From Bdellovibrionales bacterium (GTDB lineage: Bacteria > Bdellovibrionota > Bdellovibrionia > Bdellovibrionales > JAGQZY01), in NCBI GenBank assembly GCA_019750295.1, contig JAIEOS010000059.1, positions 1 through 64,000 on the forward strand: DNA of 64,000 bases. Direction: 5' to 3'. The notes under the pieces are model-generated. The model searched no databases, was not told the origin of the DNA, and saw nothing but the letters and a program-made list of their open reading frames with translations. Position 1 is the stretch's first letter. Each line of letters opens with the position of its first letter. Positions 43,752-53,143 of this stretch are shown here, in pieces. The translations under genes were made by a program, and so were the position numbers.

Positions 43752-44960
43752 CTAGGTGGTAATGATTTGGCGCGAAATTTTTCGGCGACCTACCAGCAAT
43801 ATGCAAAGTGCCAAAGTTGAAGTGGTCGCCATCACAACGACGATAGGAAATATGTCTCGAACACCGAGAACCCCTACAACCGTGGATGCGAGGGCGCCAA
43901 TACCCATTTGTATAAATCCCATAAGAGCGGATGCACTCCCGGCTGTTTTTCCAAAGGGGGCCATGGCGAGAGCGGTGGAGTTCGGATTGGTTAAGCCGAG
44001 ACACGAAAGAATGGTAAAGAGAAAAACAACTGTTCCCACAACACCAATCCAACGCATTGAGGTCAGCCAGCATAAACAGATGGCCGCGACGACCTGTAAG
44101 ATAAAACCAAACTGCAGCACTTGTTCATTTTTGTATTTTTTTAATAAAAGAATATTAAGCTGACTACAACCGATAAGCCCAGCGGCGATAAAGGCAAAGA
44201 TCCAGCTGTAGGTTTGTGCGCTCAGACCGAAAACGTCCATAAAAATAATCGGCGAACCCGCGAGATAAGTGAAGAGCCCAGAAAACGCGACCGCTCCCGA
44301 AAACACGTAGGTATAGAACTGAGGTTCCCTTAAGATTTTTCCGAAAGTTTTAAATATGGGCCCCAGTTTTAAGGAAACGGAGGGGTCCGCCTTATGACTT
44401 TCAGGAAGCAGTGTTGATACCGTGAGAAGAAGGAGAGCGGCGATGACGGCCAGAGCGATAAAAACAGAGTGCCAACCAAAGTAAGTGGAAATGTAGCCAC
44501 CTGCTGTCGGGGCTAATAAAGGAGATACTCCGAGAATAAGAACCAAAAGAGAGAGGACCTTGGCGCTTTCTTGCGTCGAGAATAAATCTCTCACCATAGC
44601 CATTGTTGCCACACCAGCGGCGCAACCGCCGATGGCCTGCAAGAAACGTATACAGATAAGAACTTCAATCGATTGCGCCAACAAACAGCCCAGCGAAGAT
44701 ATAATATAAAGAGCGAGTCCGACACATAAAGGTTTCTTTCTTCCGAAACGATCGAGAAGGGGCCCGTAGAACAATTGCCCCAACGAAAGGCCAATGAAGT
44801 AACTTGATAACGAAAGAGAAACGCTGGCGACCGTCGTATTAAAATCTTTCGCGATCTCCGGGAATGCCGGGAGATACATATCAATGGAAAAAGGGCTTAG
44901 CGCAGTTAAAGAGCCTAAGATAAGAATGATTAGAGATTTTTTGGGAATCGCCTCAGACAT
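43752..44960 (-). CDS. Bcr/CflA-type multidrug efflux MFS transporter
   Basis: This 402-residue protein has 12 predicted membrane segments. The start LTALSPFSIDMYLPAFPEI is the signature of the Bcr/CflA subfamily, followed by QLFYGPLLDRFGRKKPL (MFS motif A) and FLQAIGGCAAGVATMAMVRD. Such pumps expel drugs or small metabolites (bicyclomycin, sulfonamides, cysteine) using protons. It lies 15 bases downstream of the alkC-like gene on the same strand, so the two may be cotranscribed. Confidence 0.93.
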   Translation of the reverse strand: MSEAIPKKSLIILILGSLTALSPFSIDMYLPAFPEIAKDFNTTVASVSLSLSSYFIGLSLGQLFYGPLLDRFGRKKPLCVGLALYIISSLGCLLAQSIEVLICIRFLQAIGGCAAGVATMAMVRDLFSTQESAKVLSLLVLILGVSPLLAPTAGGYISTYFGWHSVFIALAVIAALLLLTVSTLLPESHKADPSVSLKLGPIFKTFGKILREPQFYTYVFSGAVAFSGLFTYLAGSPIIFMDVFGLSAQTYSWIFAFIAAGLIGCSQLNILLLKKYKNEQVLQFGFILQVVAAICLCWLTSMRWIGVVGTVVFLFTILSCLGLTNPNSTALAMAPFGKTAGSASALMGFIQMGIGALASTVVGVLGVRDIFPIVVVMATTSTLALCILLVGRRKISRQIITT

Positions 44961-44975
44961 TGAGCGTCGCTTTCT

Positions 44976-46055
44976 TTATTTAACATTGAAGGTTTTTGAG
45001 GCTTTAGTTTGGCCGTTGATAATAATATCAATACGATGCTGACCCGGGTAGTGAATTCGTGTGGTCATTTGCTTTAGGGAGTGTTTCTTTTTTATCGAAT
45101 GTTTGCCCTCACTAAAGAGTAACTCTTTGATTTTAAAAACTTTCTTAGATGTTGATCCATTTTTTTTAAGGTAATGAATGGCGTACTCCACCCGAAGGGT
45201 CCGAGTTTCGCGACTTTTATAATCAAGATCAAATGAAAATTCGAAATCGCCCCCTATCCTAAAGGGCTTCTCAGAGACGTAAAGTTGGGGAACCGAAACG
45301 TGCTTTACCGAGCTCAGTCCAAAAATTTCTAGAGCTTTTTGGTCTCCTCTTTTTAACAGGGTACGCAAGCCATGTTTTAAAATCCAGTCCGTGCCTACAC
45401 TTTTGCCGATCCACTGGCGAGCCACTTTTAAAACGAGATCGGGGTGGTCTTTGGCAATGTCGTTGAGATTATTAGCGACGCTTTTTCGAACGTATAGCGA
45501 TTTGTCGTCTTTAAGATTGTTTAAAATTTTAAGAACCGGAGACGGATCCTCAATAAAGACTCGAAGCTTAAAGGACCAGGGGAGTCGAGGCCTGCATCCT
45601 TCGGAGGAGAGCCGACGGACGTGTTCGTTCTTGTCCGACGACCACTTGAGGAGAAGAGGCATCATCGCTTCTGGATCTTGAGCAATAAAGGGACGTATTG
45701 CGAATTCCGAAGATATAAAGGGAGTGAAAAACTTGAGAGCCTCAATCGAAGTTTTCCAGTTTTTAAGTCCGTGGACTTCCACGAAATCAGGAAATAGAAG
45801 AGCGCCTAATCCTTTAACGTGGGGGATCGTCTTTTTTAAAACGTTAATTTTTTCTTCGTATTTCCCTGGAACAAAGTCAAAAAGCAGCTGGGCTATTTTG
45901 CGAATACGTTGTTTGAGCTCTAGATCTGACCAGGTCGAATCAAGGACTGTTCTATTAAACTTTTTCGTATCAAATGGGCCACAATTTTTTTTGATCTGGA
46001 GCGAGAGATTTTCGACAAAACTTCGATCTAAATAATTCTTTAAAAGTTCGGCCAT
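44976..46055 (-). CDS. AlkC-type DNA glycosylase with C-terminal Ig-like domain
   Basis: In this 359-residue protein the first 250 residues form HEAT-like helical repeats of the AlkC/AlkD family, with the diagnostic NEHVRRLSSEGCRPRLPW (143-160) and YVRKSVANNLNDIAKDHPDLV. These enzymes remove N-alkylated bases such as 3-methyladenine without flipping them. Residues about 255-359 are beta-rich (FEFSFDLDYKSRETRTLRVE, RIHYPGQHRIDIIING), like the Ig-like domain described for one AlkC branch. A GGAGCAG site precedes ATG. Cytoplasmic DNA repair; operon partner is the efflux pump. Confidence 0.85.
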   Translation of the reverse strand: MAELLKNYLDRSFVENLSLQIKKNCGPFDTKKFNRTVLDSTWSDLELKQRIRKIAQLLFDFVPGKYEEKINVLKKTIPHVKGLGALLFPDFVEVHGLKNWKTSIEALKFFTPFISSEFAIRPFIAQDPEAMMPLLLKWSSDKNEHVRRLSSEGCRPRLPWSFKLRVFIEDPSPVLKILNNLKDDKSLYVRKSVANNLNDIAKDHPDLVLKVARQWIGKSVGTDWILKHGLRTLLKRGDQKALEIFGLSSVKHVSVPQLYVSEKPFRIGGDFEFSFDLDYKSRETRTLRVEYAIHYLKKNGSTSKKVFKIKELLFSEGKHSIKKKHSLKQMTTRIHYPGQHRIDIIINGQTKASKTFNVK

Positions 46056-46111
46056 ACTCTGCTCCGCGAATCGCTGTTATTCATCGATTCGCGGCCTAAG
46101 TAAAGGGAAAA

Positions 46112-48346
46112 TTATCCACCAACTCCGTCGAGAGTGGCGATGATCATCTTGAGATGAGAAGCCCTAAATTCCAGGACTCTCAGCAGGCGTACTTTTTGAT
46201 CAATTTGCCGTTCGAGATCTTGAATGGCCACGTTCTTTGGTGGATTCTGTTTCTTCAGTTCTTCCAGAGTGACGCGAAGCTGTTGAAGCTTTTCAGCTTC
46301 GCCTTTGATGTCCAGCTCCACTAAATGGAGTTCGTACTTCTTTTCTTCCTTCGCTGTATATTTGTCTTTGTTTACAGCCTTCAACGGTGGGTTAAACTGA
46401 AGAAGAAGTTGAAGTTCGTCCACATCGTTGACCAAATGTAGGGGTGTGCTTTGGGTAACAAACTCTTTTTGCCCAAGATTTATCCCTTTAGCTAACAACT
46501 GACTCAATAATTTTTTGGGACCTGCAGGGTAGACGCCGTCGAAAGGAGTATTGAATTGGGGGAGAAGGAGATGGAGAGCATTTTTTCCATCAACTGTCGT
46601 CCAGTTCACGTCAGCTCCAAGCTCGGTAATCTTCATGATCAGACTCTCGGTGTCTTGGGAAGCCATAATCGATGAGTCTAAATAGCGTTGAATCAGCACA
46701 GCGAAAAAAGATTTTTTATCCATCCGCAACTGATTGAAATTGCCATTGTATCTTGCGAGGAGCTCAAGAGCCTCCGTGGATTTTACGTAAAATACGGCAT
46801 TCTGTTTATTTTGATCCAAGGAATTAGGATCGAGTTGCCGCTCTAAGAACTGCTGAGCAATGCTGAGATGATTGTTGCGAAGGGCTTCCATGAGGTAGTT
46901 CTCTCCGCTGGCTTTGTGCGCCCATTTAAAATCAGCGCCACTCTCGAGGATGTAATTGACGAGCTCTGCATTTCCAAGAGCAATAAAGTTGGACATTGCT
47001 GTGTAGCCTCTATTGTCTTCGACGTTGAGCGAGGCTTTATTTTGGACGAGCGGTTCGGCGACAGCACGGCTACGGGCTTTGCTAAGAACAGTTTGTCCCT
47101 TGTTGTCCTGGGAGTTGGGATTGGCGCCCGCATCTATAAGGATCTGGGTGCGCGCCAGGAGATCTTTGGCGACAGCGACAGATAGGGGAGTGTCGCCATT
47201 CACGTCTTTTTCATCCCTCGCAAATCCGCGCGCAATCGCCCGCGTCAGTTGTTGATCTGTTCCTTGAGAGGCGAGAAGGTGCATTACCGTTTGCTGAGCC
47301 TGGTTCCGCTCGTTGAACTTCTGCACACGCTCGATCAGTCGGTCCACCACACTTGCGTTTTGTTTCTCGATAGCGACGTGAAGGGCGGTCGTCGCTGATG
47401 GGCGAAGGTCCACCATTGCATTATTATCTAAAAGCAAATGGATCGTTGGGCTTAAATTGGAACTGATCGCTTGGAGCAACGGAGTCTCGGAGAGGTGGTT
47501 TAACTCATTCACATTTACTTTATGAGTCACAATCAGTGCTCGCGCCAACGATTCGTGCTTTTTAGAGATCGCCAGATAAAGTGCCGAGTTCCCTTGTTGA
47601 TCTTTGATTTGATGATCAATTCCGCTGGCAAGTAAAAATTCTAGCGTTGATTGATCGACATCACTATTGATGGCGACAAGGAAAGACTTTTGTCCGTTTT
47701 GCATGGGGATATTGATATCCACCTTCTTGTCGACGAAGAGCTTAATGTGAGCGGCGCTTTTTCTCCGGAGTGCAACGTGAAACGCGGTTTCTCCATTGGC
47801 ATTATAGGATTTATCATCAGTAAGGCCGCTCAGAATTAAATAGGCTGCAACTTTGGGATATCTAATAAAGATTTCATCATTCTGAAGAGCGTGATGAAGT
47901 GGAGTTTCTCCCGACGAGTTTTTAACATTAATGTCGGCGCCCGCCTCAACAAGAGTTTTAACGACCGCAAAATTTCCGTTTTTTGAAGATGCGAAGAACA
48001 GAGAGGAGCTTCGCAGAGCCATCCAAATGGGAAGGGCTGGTGCAGATTGCCCAAATTCTTTTAAAGGAACATTCACATCGATTTTACCAAGTTGGATATC
48101 ACGTTTAACACACGCGGCGTCTCCGAAGCGAATGTCGCGAATAAAAATTTCTACCCAAGATGAACTCGGCCCAATCGGTCCCGGCGATGCGCACTTTTCT
48201 TCCGAGAGGGGAATGTTAAAATCATCGGGATTAAATAATCCATCGGGAAGGGCTAGAGGGGGCGGGTTGCCGCCACCACCGTCACCACTTTTACAAGCCG
48301 TTAAAAACAACAAACTGGCGATAAAAAGGGCCAATAATCTAACCAT
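46112..48346 (-). CDS. Ankyrin-repeat lipoprotein
   Basis: I chose ATG 48346, preceded by AAAGGAT, because it begins a perfect lipoprotein signal peptide (MVRLLALFIASLLFLTAC, lipid Cys18) followed by a Gly/Pro spacer. Codons up to 48436 are unlikely. The 744-residue protein carries many ankyrin repeats from about residue 110 to 640 (for example NSSGETPLHHALQN, NGETAFHVALRRK, DNKGQTVLSKARS). A helical tail (about 660-744) with coiled-coil features follows. It is attached to a membrane of the envelope and likely binds proteins through the repeats. Confidence 0.85.
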   Translation of the reverse strand: MVRLLALFIASLLFLTACKSGDGGGGNPPPLALPDGLFNPDDFNIPLSEEKCASPGPIGPSSSWVEIFIRDIRFGDAACVKRDIQLGKIDVNVPLKEFGQSAPALPIWMALRSSSLFFASSKNGNFAVVKTLVEAGADINVKNSSGETPLHHALQNDEIFIRYPKVAAYLILSGLTDDKSYNANGETAFHVALRRKSAAHIKLFVDKKVDINIPMQNGQKSFLVAINSDVDQSTLEFLLASGIDHQIKDQQGNSALYLAISKKHESLARALIVTHKVNVNELNHLSETPLLQAISSNLSPTIHLLLDNNAMVDLRPSATTALHVAIEKQNASVVDRLIERVQKFNERNQAQQTVMHLLASQGTDQQLTRAIARGFARDEKDVNGDTPLSVAVAKDLLARTQILIDAGANPNSQDNKGQTVLSKARSRAVAEPLVQNKASLNVEDNRGYTAMSNFIALGNAELVNYILESGADFKWAHKASGENYLMEALRNNHLSIAQQFLERQLDPNSLDQNKQNAVFYVKSTEALELLARYNGNFNQLRMDKKSFFAVLIQRYLDSSIMASQDTESLIMKITELGADVNWTTVDGKNALHLLLPQFNTPFDGVYPAGPKKLLSQLLAKGINLGQKEFVTQSTPLHLVNDVDELQLLLQFNPPLKAVNKDKYTAKEEKKYELHLVELDIKGEAEKLQQLRVTLEELKKQNPPKNVAIQDLERQIDQKVRLLRVLEFRASHLKMIIATLDGVGG

Positions 48347-48515
48347 GAACTTAAATCCTTTGTAGGAGTTGACGAGTTTATAAATGTTTCGTTGGCAAAA
48401 AGAAATGGCCTTGAAGGCATCTGGTAATCGATTCACTCACTTAAGGTTTTCGCCGGTCAAAACAAGCAAATTAACTGTTTTCGCGGCCTAAAATTATAAA
48501 TTCTACAATAGATCG

Positions 48516-49568
48516 TTAAAGGGCATGGGCTTGAGACGTATTGAGTTGCCCGCAGGCGGCCAAGATCTGATCTCCTTTGGTCGTTCGGATCAAAGTTGGA
48601 ATTTTATACTCGTCCAGATAGGACTTAAATTTTAAAACGTCCTCATCGGAGGGGCGCTCGTATTTCGCGCTGGGGAAGGGGTTAAACGGAATCAGGTTAA
48701 CGTACGCTTTTTTGCCTTTTAAAAGTTCACCGGTCGTTCGAGCATCCCTCTCGCTGTCATTAAAGCCTTTGATGAGCAGGTATTCGTAAGTGACGAAGCG
48801 TTTTTTTCCCGTCGGTATCGCGTTCACTCTTTCTATGACACTCGCCAAAGGAAAGCGGCGGTTGATCGGAATCAACTCATTTCGTTTTTCCGTAAACGGA
48901 GAGTGGAGGGATAGAGCGATATTCACGTCCGGCATCTCTGCTTTCCAGCGCTCGAGGCCGGGAAGATAACCAGACGTGGAGATCGTAATTTTATGATCCG
49001 CAAGACTCAGTCCGTGTTGGGAAATAAAGATCTCTGCAGAGTCCCTGACCGCATCAAAGTTATGAAGAGGTTCTCCTTGTCCCATGTAGACGATGTTAAG
49101 AATACGATCGTCATCAGGACGTTTTTCACTCAACCAGAGTTGAGCCTGGAGGAACTGCCCGATAATTTCGTCTGTAGAGAGGTGTCTTTTAAATCCTTGT
49201 TCGCCGGTGAAGCAGAACGAACAATTCATCGCGCAACCCACCTGCGAGGATAGGCAAATCGTATACTTGTTCTGAAACGGGATGAGTACGGTTTCAACCT
49301 TTTGCTGGTCGTGGAGTTGAAATAAAAACTTTACGGTTTTGTCGTGCGATTCTCGAACCGTATGGATTTCCGGAAGATCAAAGTGGAATTTTTCGCGAAC
49401 AAAGGTTTTGGCTTTTTCGGTAAAATTATGAATCTGACAAAAATCACGTCTTTTCTTTTTATAATACCAATTGTAAAGGTGCCGAGACGTGTCCGGCACG
49501 AGTTGATGAGAGCCACAAAGTTTTTGTAACTCTCTAAATGTATGTCGATAAAAAGATGTTTTTACCAA
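48516..49568 (-). CDS. rlmN: RlmN-type radical SAM rRNA/tRNA adenine-C2 methyltransferase
   Basis: This 350-residue protein methylates A2503 of 23S rRNA (and A37 of some tRNAs). It has the radical-SAM cluster CAMNCSFC (Cys112, 116, 119), VETVLIPF, YMGQGEPLHN, and the methyl-carrying Cys339 in ILAACGQL. Translation starts at a TTG that overlaps the stop of the upstream SDR gene by seven bases; the N-terminus aligns with RlmN from its first residues, so no later start fits. The closely related Cfr lineage gives resistance; the motifs cannot fully exclude it, but the context is ordinary. Confidence 0.9.
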   Translation of the reverse strand: MVKTSFYRHTFRELQKLCGSHQLVPDTSRHLYNWYYKKKRRDFCQIHNFTEKAKTFVREKFHFDLPEIHTVRESHDKTVKFLFQLHDQQKVETVLIPFQNKYTICLSSQVGCAMNCSFCFTGEQGFKRHLSTDEIIGQFLQAQLWLSEKRPDDDRILNIVYMGQGEPLHNFDAVRDSAEIFISQHGLSLADHKITISTSGYLPGLERWKAEMPDVNIALSLHSPFTEKRNELIPINRRFPLASVIERVNAIPTGKKRFVTYEYLLIKGFNDSERDARTTGELLKGKKAYVNLIPFNPFPSAKYERPSDEDVLKFKSYLDEYKIPTLIRTTKGDQILAACGQLNTSQAHAL

Positions 49569-50242
49569 GGCAGTTCAATCCCACGGTAGTTGACAAAAGC
49601 TCCGCTGTCGTACTTTTGCGGCTCTAGAATAACATGGAGCAGACCTTTCACAGAGGTCTCCATGGTAATTTGGGCATTTGGTCCACCCATATCGGTTTGC
49701 ACCCATCCCGGATGTAAACAAAGTGTTTTAACCTGGGGATAGTCAATGCTCAGTGACTTCGTAAACATATTGAGTGCTGTTTTCGACATGCGATAAGCAT
49801 AGTAAGCGCCACCTGAGTTATCTTTAATGGACCCCATGAGGCTCGACATGTTCGCTACAACTGGAGTTGGACTTTTTAAAAGAAGCGGCATTAATTTTTG
49901 CGTCACTGCGATCGGCGCCAGGACATTCACTTTAAAAGTATCCTCAATTTTTCTGAGAGAAAGCTCTTCGAAGCTGTCTTCGCCATCTAAAAGGACGCCG
50001 GCATTATTAATGAGGACGTCGACCGACTTTATTTGGGCCACAGCTTGAATGATACTCTGCTCTTGAGTGACGTCGACGTCTTGAATTTTGAGTTGAGATG
50101 GATACTGGTTTTGGAGATTTTCAAGATCCGTAGATTTGCTAGGGTTTCGAACCCAAGCGATTACATTTTTCTTAAGGGCGAGAAGTTGGCGCGTGTATTC
50201 CAAACCAATTCCACGTCCGGCTCCGGTGATTAAAAAAGTCAT
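49562..50242 (-). CDS. Short-chain dehydrogenase/reductase
   Basis: This 226-residue Rossmann enzyme has the NAD(P) motif TGAGRGIG, the NNAG strand (VLINNAGV), catalytic Ser in ANMSSLMGS, and the YxxxK pair in AYRMSK. The Arg in VRNPSK may favour NADP. GGAGG lies just before the ATG. It resembles the CsgA/carbonyl-reductase-like SDRs with unknown substrates. It overlaps rlmN by seven bases. Confidence 0.9.
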   Translation of the reverse strand: MTFLITGAGRGIGLEYTRQLLALKKNVIAWVRNPSKSTDLENLQNQYPSQLKIQDVDVTQEQSIIQAVAQIKSVDVLINNAGVLLDGEDSFEELSLRKIEDTFKVNVLAPIAVTQKLMPLLLKSPTPVVANMSSLMGSIKDNSGGAYYAYRMSKTALNMFTKSLSIDYPQVKTLCLHPGWVQTDMGGPNAQITMETSVKGLLHVILEPQKYDSGAFVNYRGIELPW

Positions 50243-50303
50243 AGTTGGCCTCCATGACCGTGGAAGCTACGTTAAACTGACATCAAGTAAAAGAAGCACT
50301 CCG

Positions 50304-51204
50304 TCAAAGAGGAGTGCCTTTGGGGTTTTGCAAGCCGTCGGTAGGGAGAGGGATAAATTCTTGATCATCTCCGGGAATGGAGGGAAATCGTTCACTATTG
50401 CCAGGTCCAAGGCTCCATTGCTGTTGAGCTTCAGCTAATCTCTGCTCGGAGCTGGAAACGAGATTCCAGTAAATAAATCGCGGCCCGACGGTAGCGCCAC
50501 CAAGGAACAAAACCCTCGCGTCGGAAGTCGCTTCGATTTCAATATCTTCAGTGGATTCACCGACAGCCAGCGAATTTTTCTCTACGATTTGTCCATTCAT
50601 TTTTAAACTTCCTTGGATCACGTAAACCGCGCCTTCACGATTCTCGGTGGGGAAAGTGAATTTGATGTCTTTGTTGATCGTAGAGTCGATATAGAAAAGA
50701 TCGGAGTGAACTTTTACAGGACTCTCATGACCGAGAGCTTTGCCTAACAATAATTTATAAACAACTCCCTGTTTCTCAAATTCAGGAAGAGTGTCGGCCG
50801 GGTGGTGAGCAAAGGTGGGCTCGGTTTCCTCGTGCTCTTGAGGAAGAGCCACCCAACACTGAATTCCTTCAATGCGGGATCCACTTTGACGAAGCTCCGT
50901 CGGAGTTCTCTCCGAGTGCACAATACCTCGACCGGCCGTCATCCAGTTGATCGCTCCAGGTTCAATCACTTGTAATGACCCGAGACTATCTCGGTGCTCA
51001 ATCATTCCTTCGAAGAGATAAGTCACTGTGGCTAAACCGATGTGAGGATGGGGACGCACATCCATCCCGTGACCGGGAGGAAGCTGCGCGGGCCCCATAT
51101 GATCAAAAAAAAATAAACGGACCCACCATGCGATGAGAATGATAGGGAAGGAGGCGTCTTACGGAAAACCCGCCGAGGTCTCTATCTCGAGCCGTGATAA
51201 TCAT
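50304..51204 (-). pseudogene. Pirin-family protein gene interrupted at a T9 run
   Basis: Two pieces make one pirin. ATG 51204 opens a frame (MIITARDRDLGGFSVRRLLP, then HRMVGPFIFF) that hits a stop directly after a run of nine T (A9 at 51105-51113 on the plus strand). The second piece, in a shifted frame, continues with DHMGPAQLPPGHGMDVRPHP and the rest of the protein (264 residues from ATG 51098). One fewer T would restore a full protein of about 300 residues. Metal ligands HPHIGLATVTY, HRDSLG and GRGIVHSERTP are intact. Either a sequencing error, a mutation, or slippage control. It lies two bases after the upstream gene's stop. Confidence 0.85.
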
Positions 51205-51206
51205 TT

Positions 51207-51608
51207 TTATCCTGCTGTTGCGAAGTTACACTTCAGATTGTTCATGTGGTCTTGAGGCTGACCATTGACAGAAACCCAAGATTCGTTAGAGCCCTCTTGA
51301 ATGTAAATCGAGATGTCGACAGTTTTTCCAGAAGTGGTGATCGCGGTGACCCCGTAGCCTTCGTAGTTCTCGGTGTATCCAGCACTGGTAACGGTGGCAT
51401 TTTCGATCACTTTGCTTCCATTCCAGACGTAAGCGACAGAGAGCGTGACGACGGGTTGATTGCCTTTGTATTTTGTCGAAAGAGTCACTACCGGTCTTTT
51501 GACCATGCCCTGCTGGTTGTAGGCGCAAGAAATGCGGTTAAATCCATTCAACTGGGCGGAAGCTCCTTGGGCGAGCAGTAAAGAAAAAAGAATCAAAGCC
51601 ATCTTCAT
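51207..51608 (-). CDS. Small exported beta-rich protein, unknown function
   Basis: I chose ATG 51608, preceded by AAAGGAGATTTT; this gives 133 residues with a signal peptide (MKMALILFSLLLAQGASAQ). The mature part is strand-rich with Thr/Val/Tyr repeats (PVVTLSTKYKGNQPVVTLS) and two Cys near the ends (ISCAYN, LKCNFA), suggesting one disulfide in a small beta-sandwich. No family is recognised. The frameshifted pirin gene begins two bases after its stop. Confidence 0.65.
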   Translation of the reverse strand: MKMALILFSLLLAQGASAQLNGFNRISCAYNQQGMVKRPVVTLSTKYKGNQPVVTLSVAYVWNGSKVIENATVTSAGYTENYEGYGVTAITTSGKTVDISIYIQEGSNESWVSVNGQPQDHMNNLKCNFATAG

Positions 51609-51723
51609 AAAATCTCCTTTGTGTTGGTTGGGCACTTATAGGCAGAGCCTTGCGAAAAGACAATGTCTCTGCGGTGTTGAGTTTGGTTTTGGAAAAATTG
51701 TTATGGGAAAATGACGGGCAAGG

Positions 51724-53004
51724 TCATTGTTGCTGAGTGGCGGTTTTGTCTTGAGAAGCGGTCTCTCGCCACTGAGGAAGATCCTGAAGGAGAAGTCGGG
51801 CCTGCTGTTTGAATTCGTCTAAGCTGGATGCTGGAACTGGATCCGCCGAAGGAAATTTTTTGCTCAACGGATCTATATATCTTCCATTCTGATAAAATTC
51901 GAAGTGCAAGTGTGGACCTGTCGACATCCCTGTGTTCCCAACGTAACCGATCACCTGTCCCTGCTGGACATGAGCTCCGGCACGAACTCCTTTTGCATAA
52001 CCATTTAAGTGTTTGTAAGCGGTTTCGTAGGTGGCGTTGTGACGAACCTTGATCACATTTCCGCCGCCACCACTTCTTTGCGCAAATGTGACAGTGCCAC
52101 TCGCCACCGAACGAACCGGTGTGCCGATGGGGGCTCCATAATCCACGCCGTTGTGCGCGCGAAAGACTTGCATGATGGGATGAAAGCGCTTTCGTTTAAA
52201 AGTAGAAGTAATGCGACCGTAACGAATGGGACTCTTTAAAAACATTTTGCGGAGACTTGCGCCTTCAGGAGTAAAGTATCCCATTTCTTTTCCGTTGGCG
52301 CGAAAGATCGCCGCTCGGTAAGGAGTTCCCGCGTTTTCATACTCTGCGGCGAGAATGGCGCCCCATCCGACGGGCATTCCGCGCACCACTTTTTCTTCGA
52401 CGGTAATGCGCCACCGATCGTTGACTCTAACTTCCCGTGAGAAATCGATCTCCCAGCCAAAAATATCGGCCAGTTCGGAGATCAAATCGGGATCCATGTT
52501 GGCGCGAATCGCAGACTCCCACAAGCTTGACGTGACCGTCCCAGTAAAGGAAACAACTCGGAGATCTACTTTCTCTTCAATTTTTTCGGCCTTCCAAAAA
52601 CCGGCTTCATCTTTTTTAACTAATAAACGTTCTGTGGCCGAATATCTAAACTCTATGGAGGAAATATCCTCGGGATTTTGAGGATCTTTAGTGATCTGAT
52701 ATCGAATGCCTGCTTTTAAATTCCCCAAATTTTGAATCGGTTTTGCCGCATCAACGATGGCTTGAATTGTGACCGGCGAAACATCCTGTTCGCGCAATTC
52801 GGTAAACAGAGTCGTGCGTGGCGGAATAACGTGAGGAAAAGCCTCTTCTAAGGGCACAATCGGAAGATCAACGACCTCTGGTGGGAGATTTTGTTGGACC
52901 ACGGGCTCAGGGTGGGAATTATAGAAGTAGAAGCTGATGTATAAACCGCAAATAAGAAGTAACGGGAAAAATAAAAATTTAATATACGCTGTTATATTAT
53001 GCAT
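51724..53004 (-). CDS. M23-family murein metalloendopeptidase
   Basis: This 426-residue protein has one N-terminal membrane segment (about 9-28), a middle region like the Csd3/OapA domains (about 60-260), and a LytM peptidase domain (about 270-395). Zinc ligands are visible in FRAHNGVDYGAP (H-x-x-x-D) and TGPHLHFEFY (H-x-H). All key residues are present, so it should be an active D,D-endopeptidase like MepM. It would cut peptidoglycan cross-links in the periplasm. It is divergent from the cyclophilin gene. Confidence 0.92.
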   Translation of the reverse strand: MHNITAYIKFLFFPLLLICGLYISFYFYNSHPEPVVQQNLPPEVVDLPIVPLEEAFPHVIPPRTTLFTELREQDVSPVTIQAIVDAAKPIQNLGNLKAGIRYQITKDPQNPEDISSIEFRYSATERLLVKKDEAGFWKAEKIEEKVDLRVVSFTGTVTSSLWESAIRANMDPDLISELADIFGWEIDFSREVRVNDRWRITVEEKVVRGMPVGWGAILAAEYENAGTPYRAAIFRANGKEMGYFTPEGASLRKMFLKSPIRYGRITSTFKRKRFHPIMQVFRAHNGVDYGAPIGTPVRSVASGTVTFAQRSGGGGNVIKVRHNATYETAYKHLNGYAKGVRAGAHVQQGQVIGYVGNTGMSTGPHLHFEFYQNGRYIDPLSKKFPSADPVPASSLDEFKQQARLLLQDLPQWRETASQDKTATQQQ

Positions 53005-53143
53005 TAAGATTATTCTTCTAGAGACCGGTCGGGAAGTCCAGGAGAATTGTCATCGAGAAATACCGTCGCGCAACGCTATGGCAAAACGCTTGAGTTTAGC
53101 AGGAGATCTCATAGTATTAATGTCACCGCAAAAGGGAGAGATC

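Noticed and set aside
47931-48365. 144-codon plus-strand frame opposite the ankyrin lipoprotein start
   Set aside because: It is complementary to the lipoprotein signal peptide and first repeats; no ribosome site was seen.
52937-53143. In-frame extension upstream of the cyclophilin
   Set aside because: The 69 extra codons are not cyclophilin-like and would bury the signal peptide; the ATG at 53144 has a good ribosome site.
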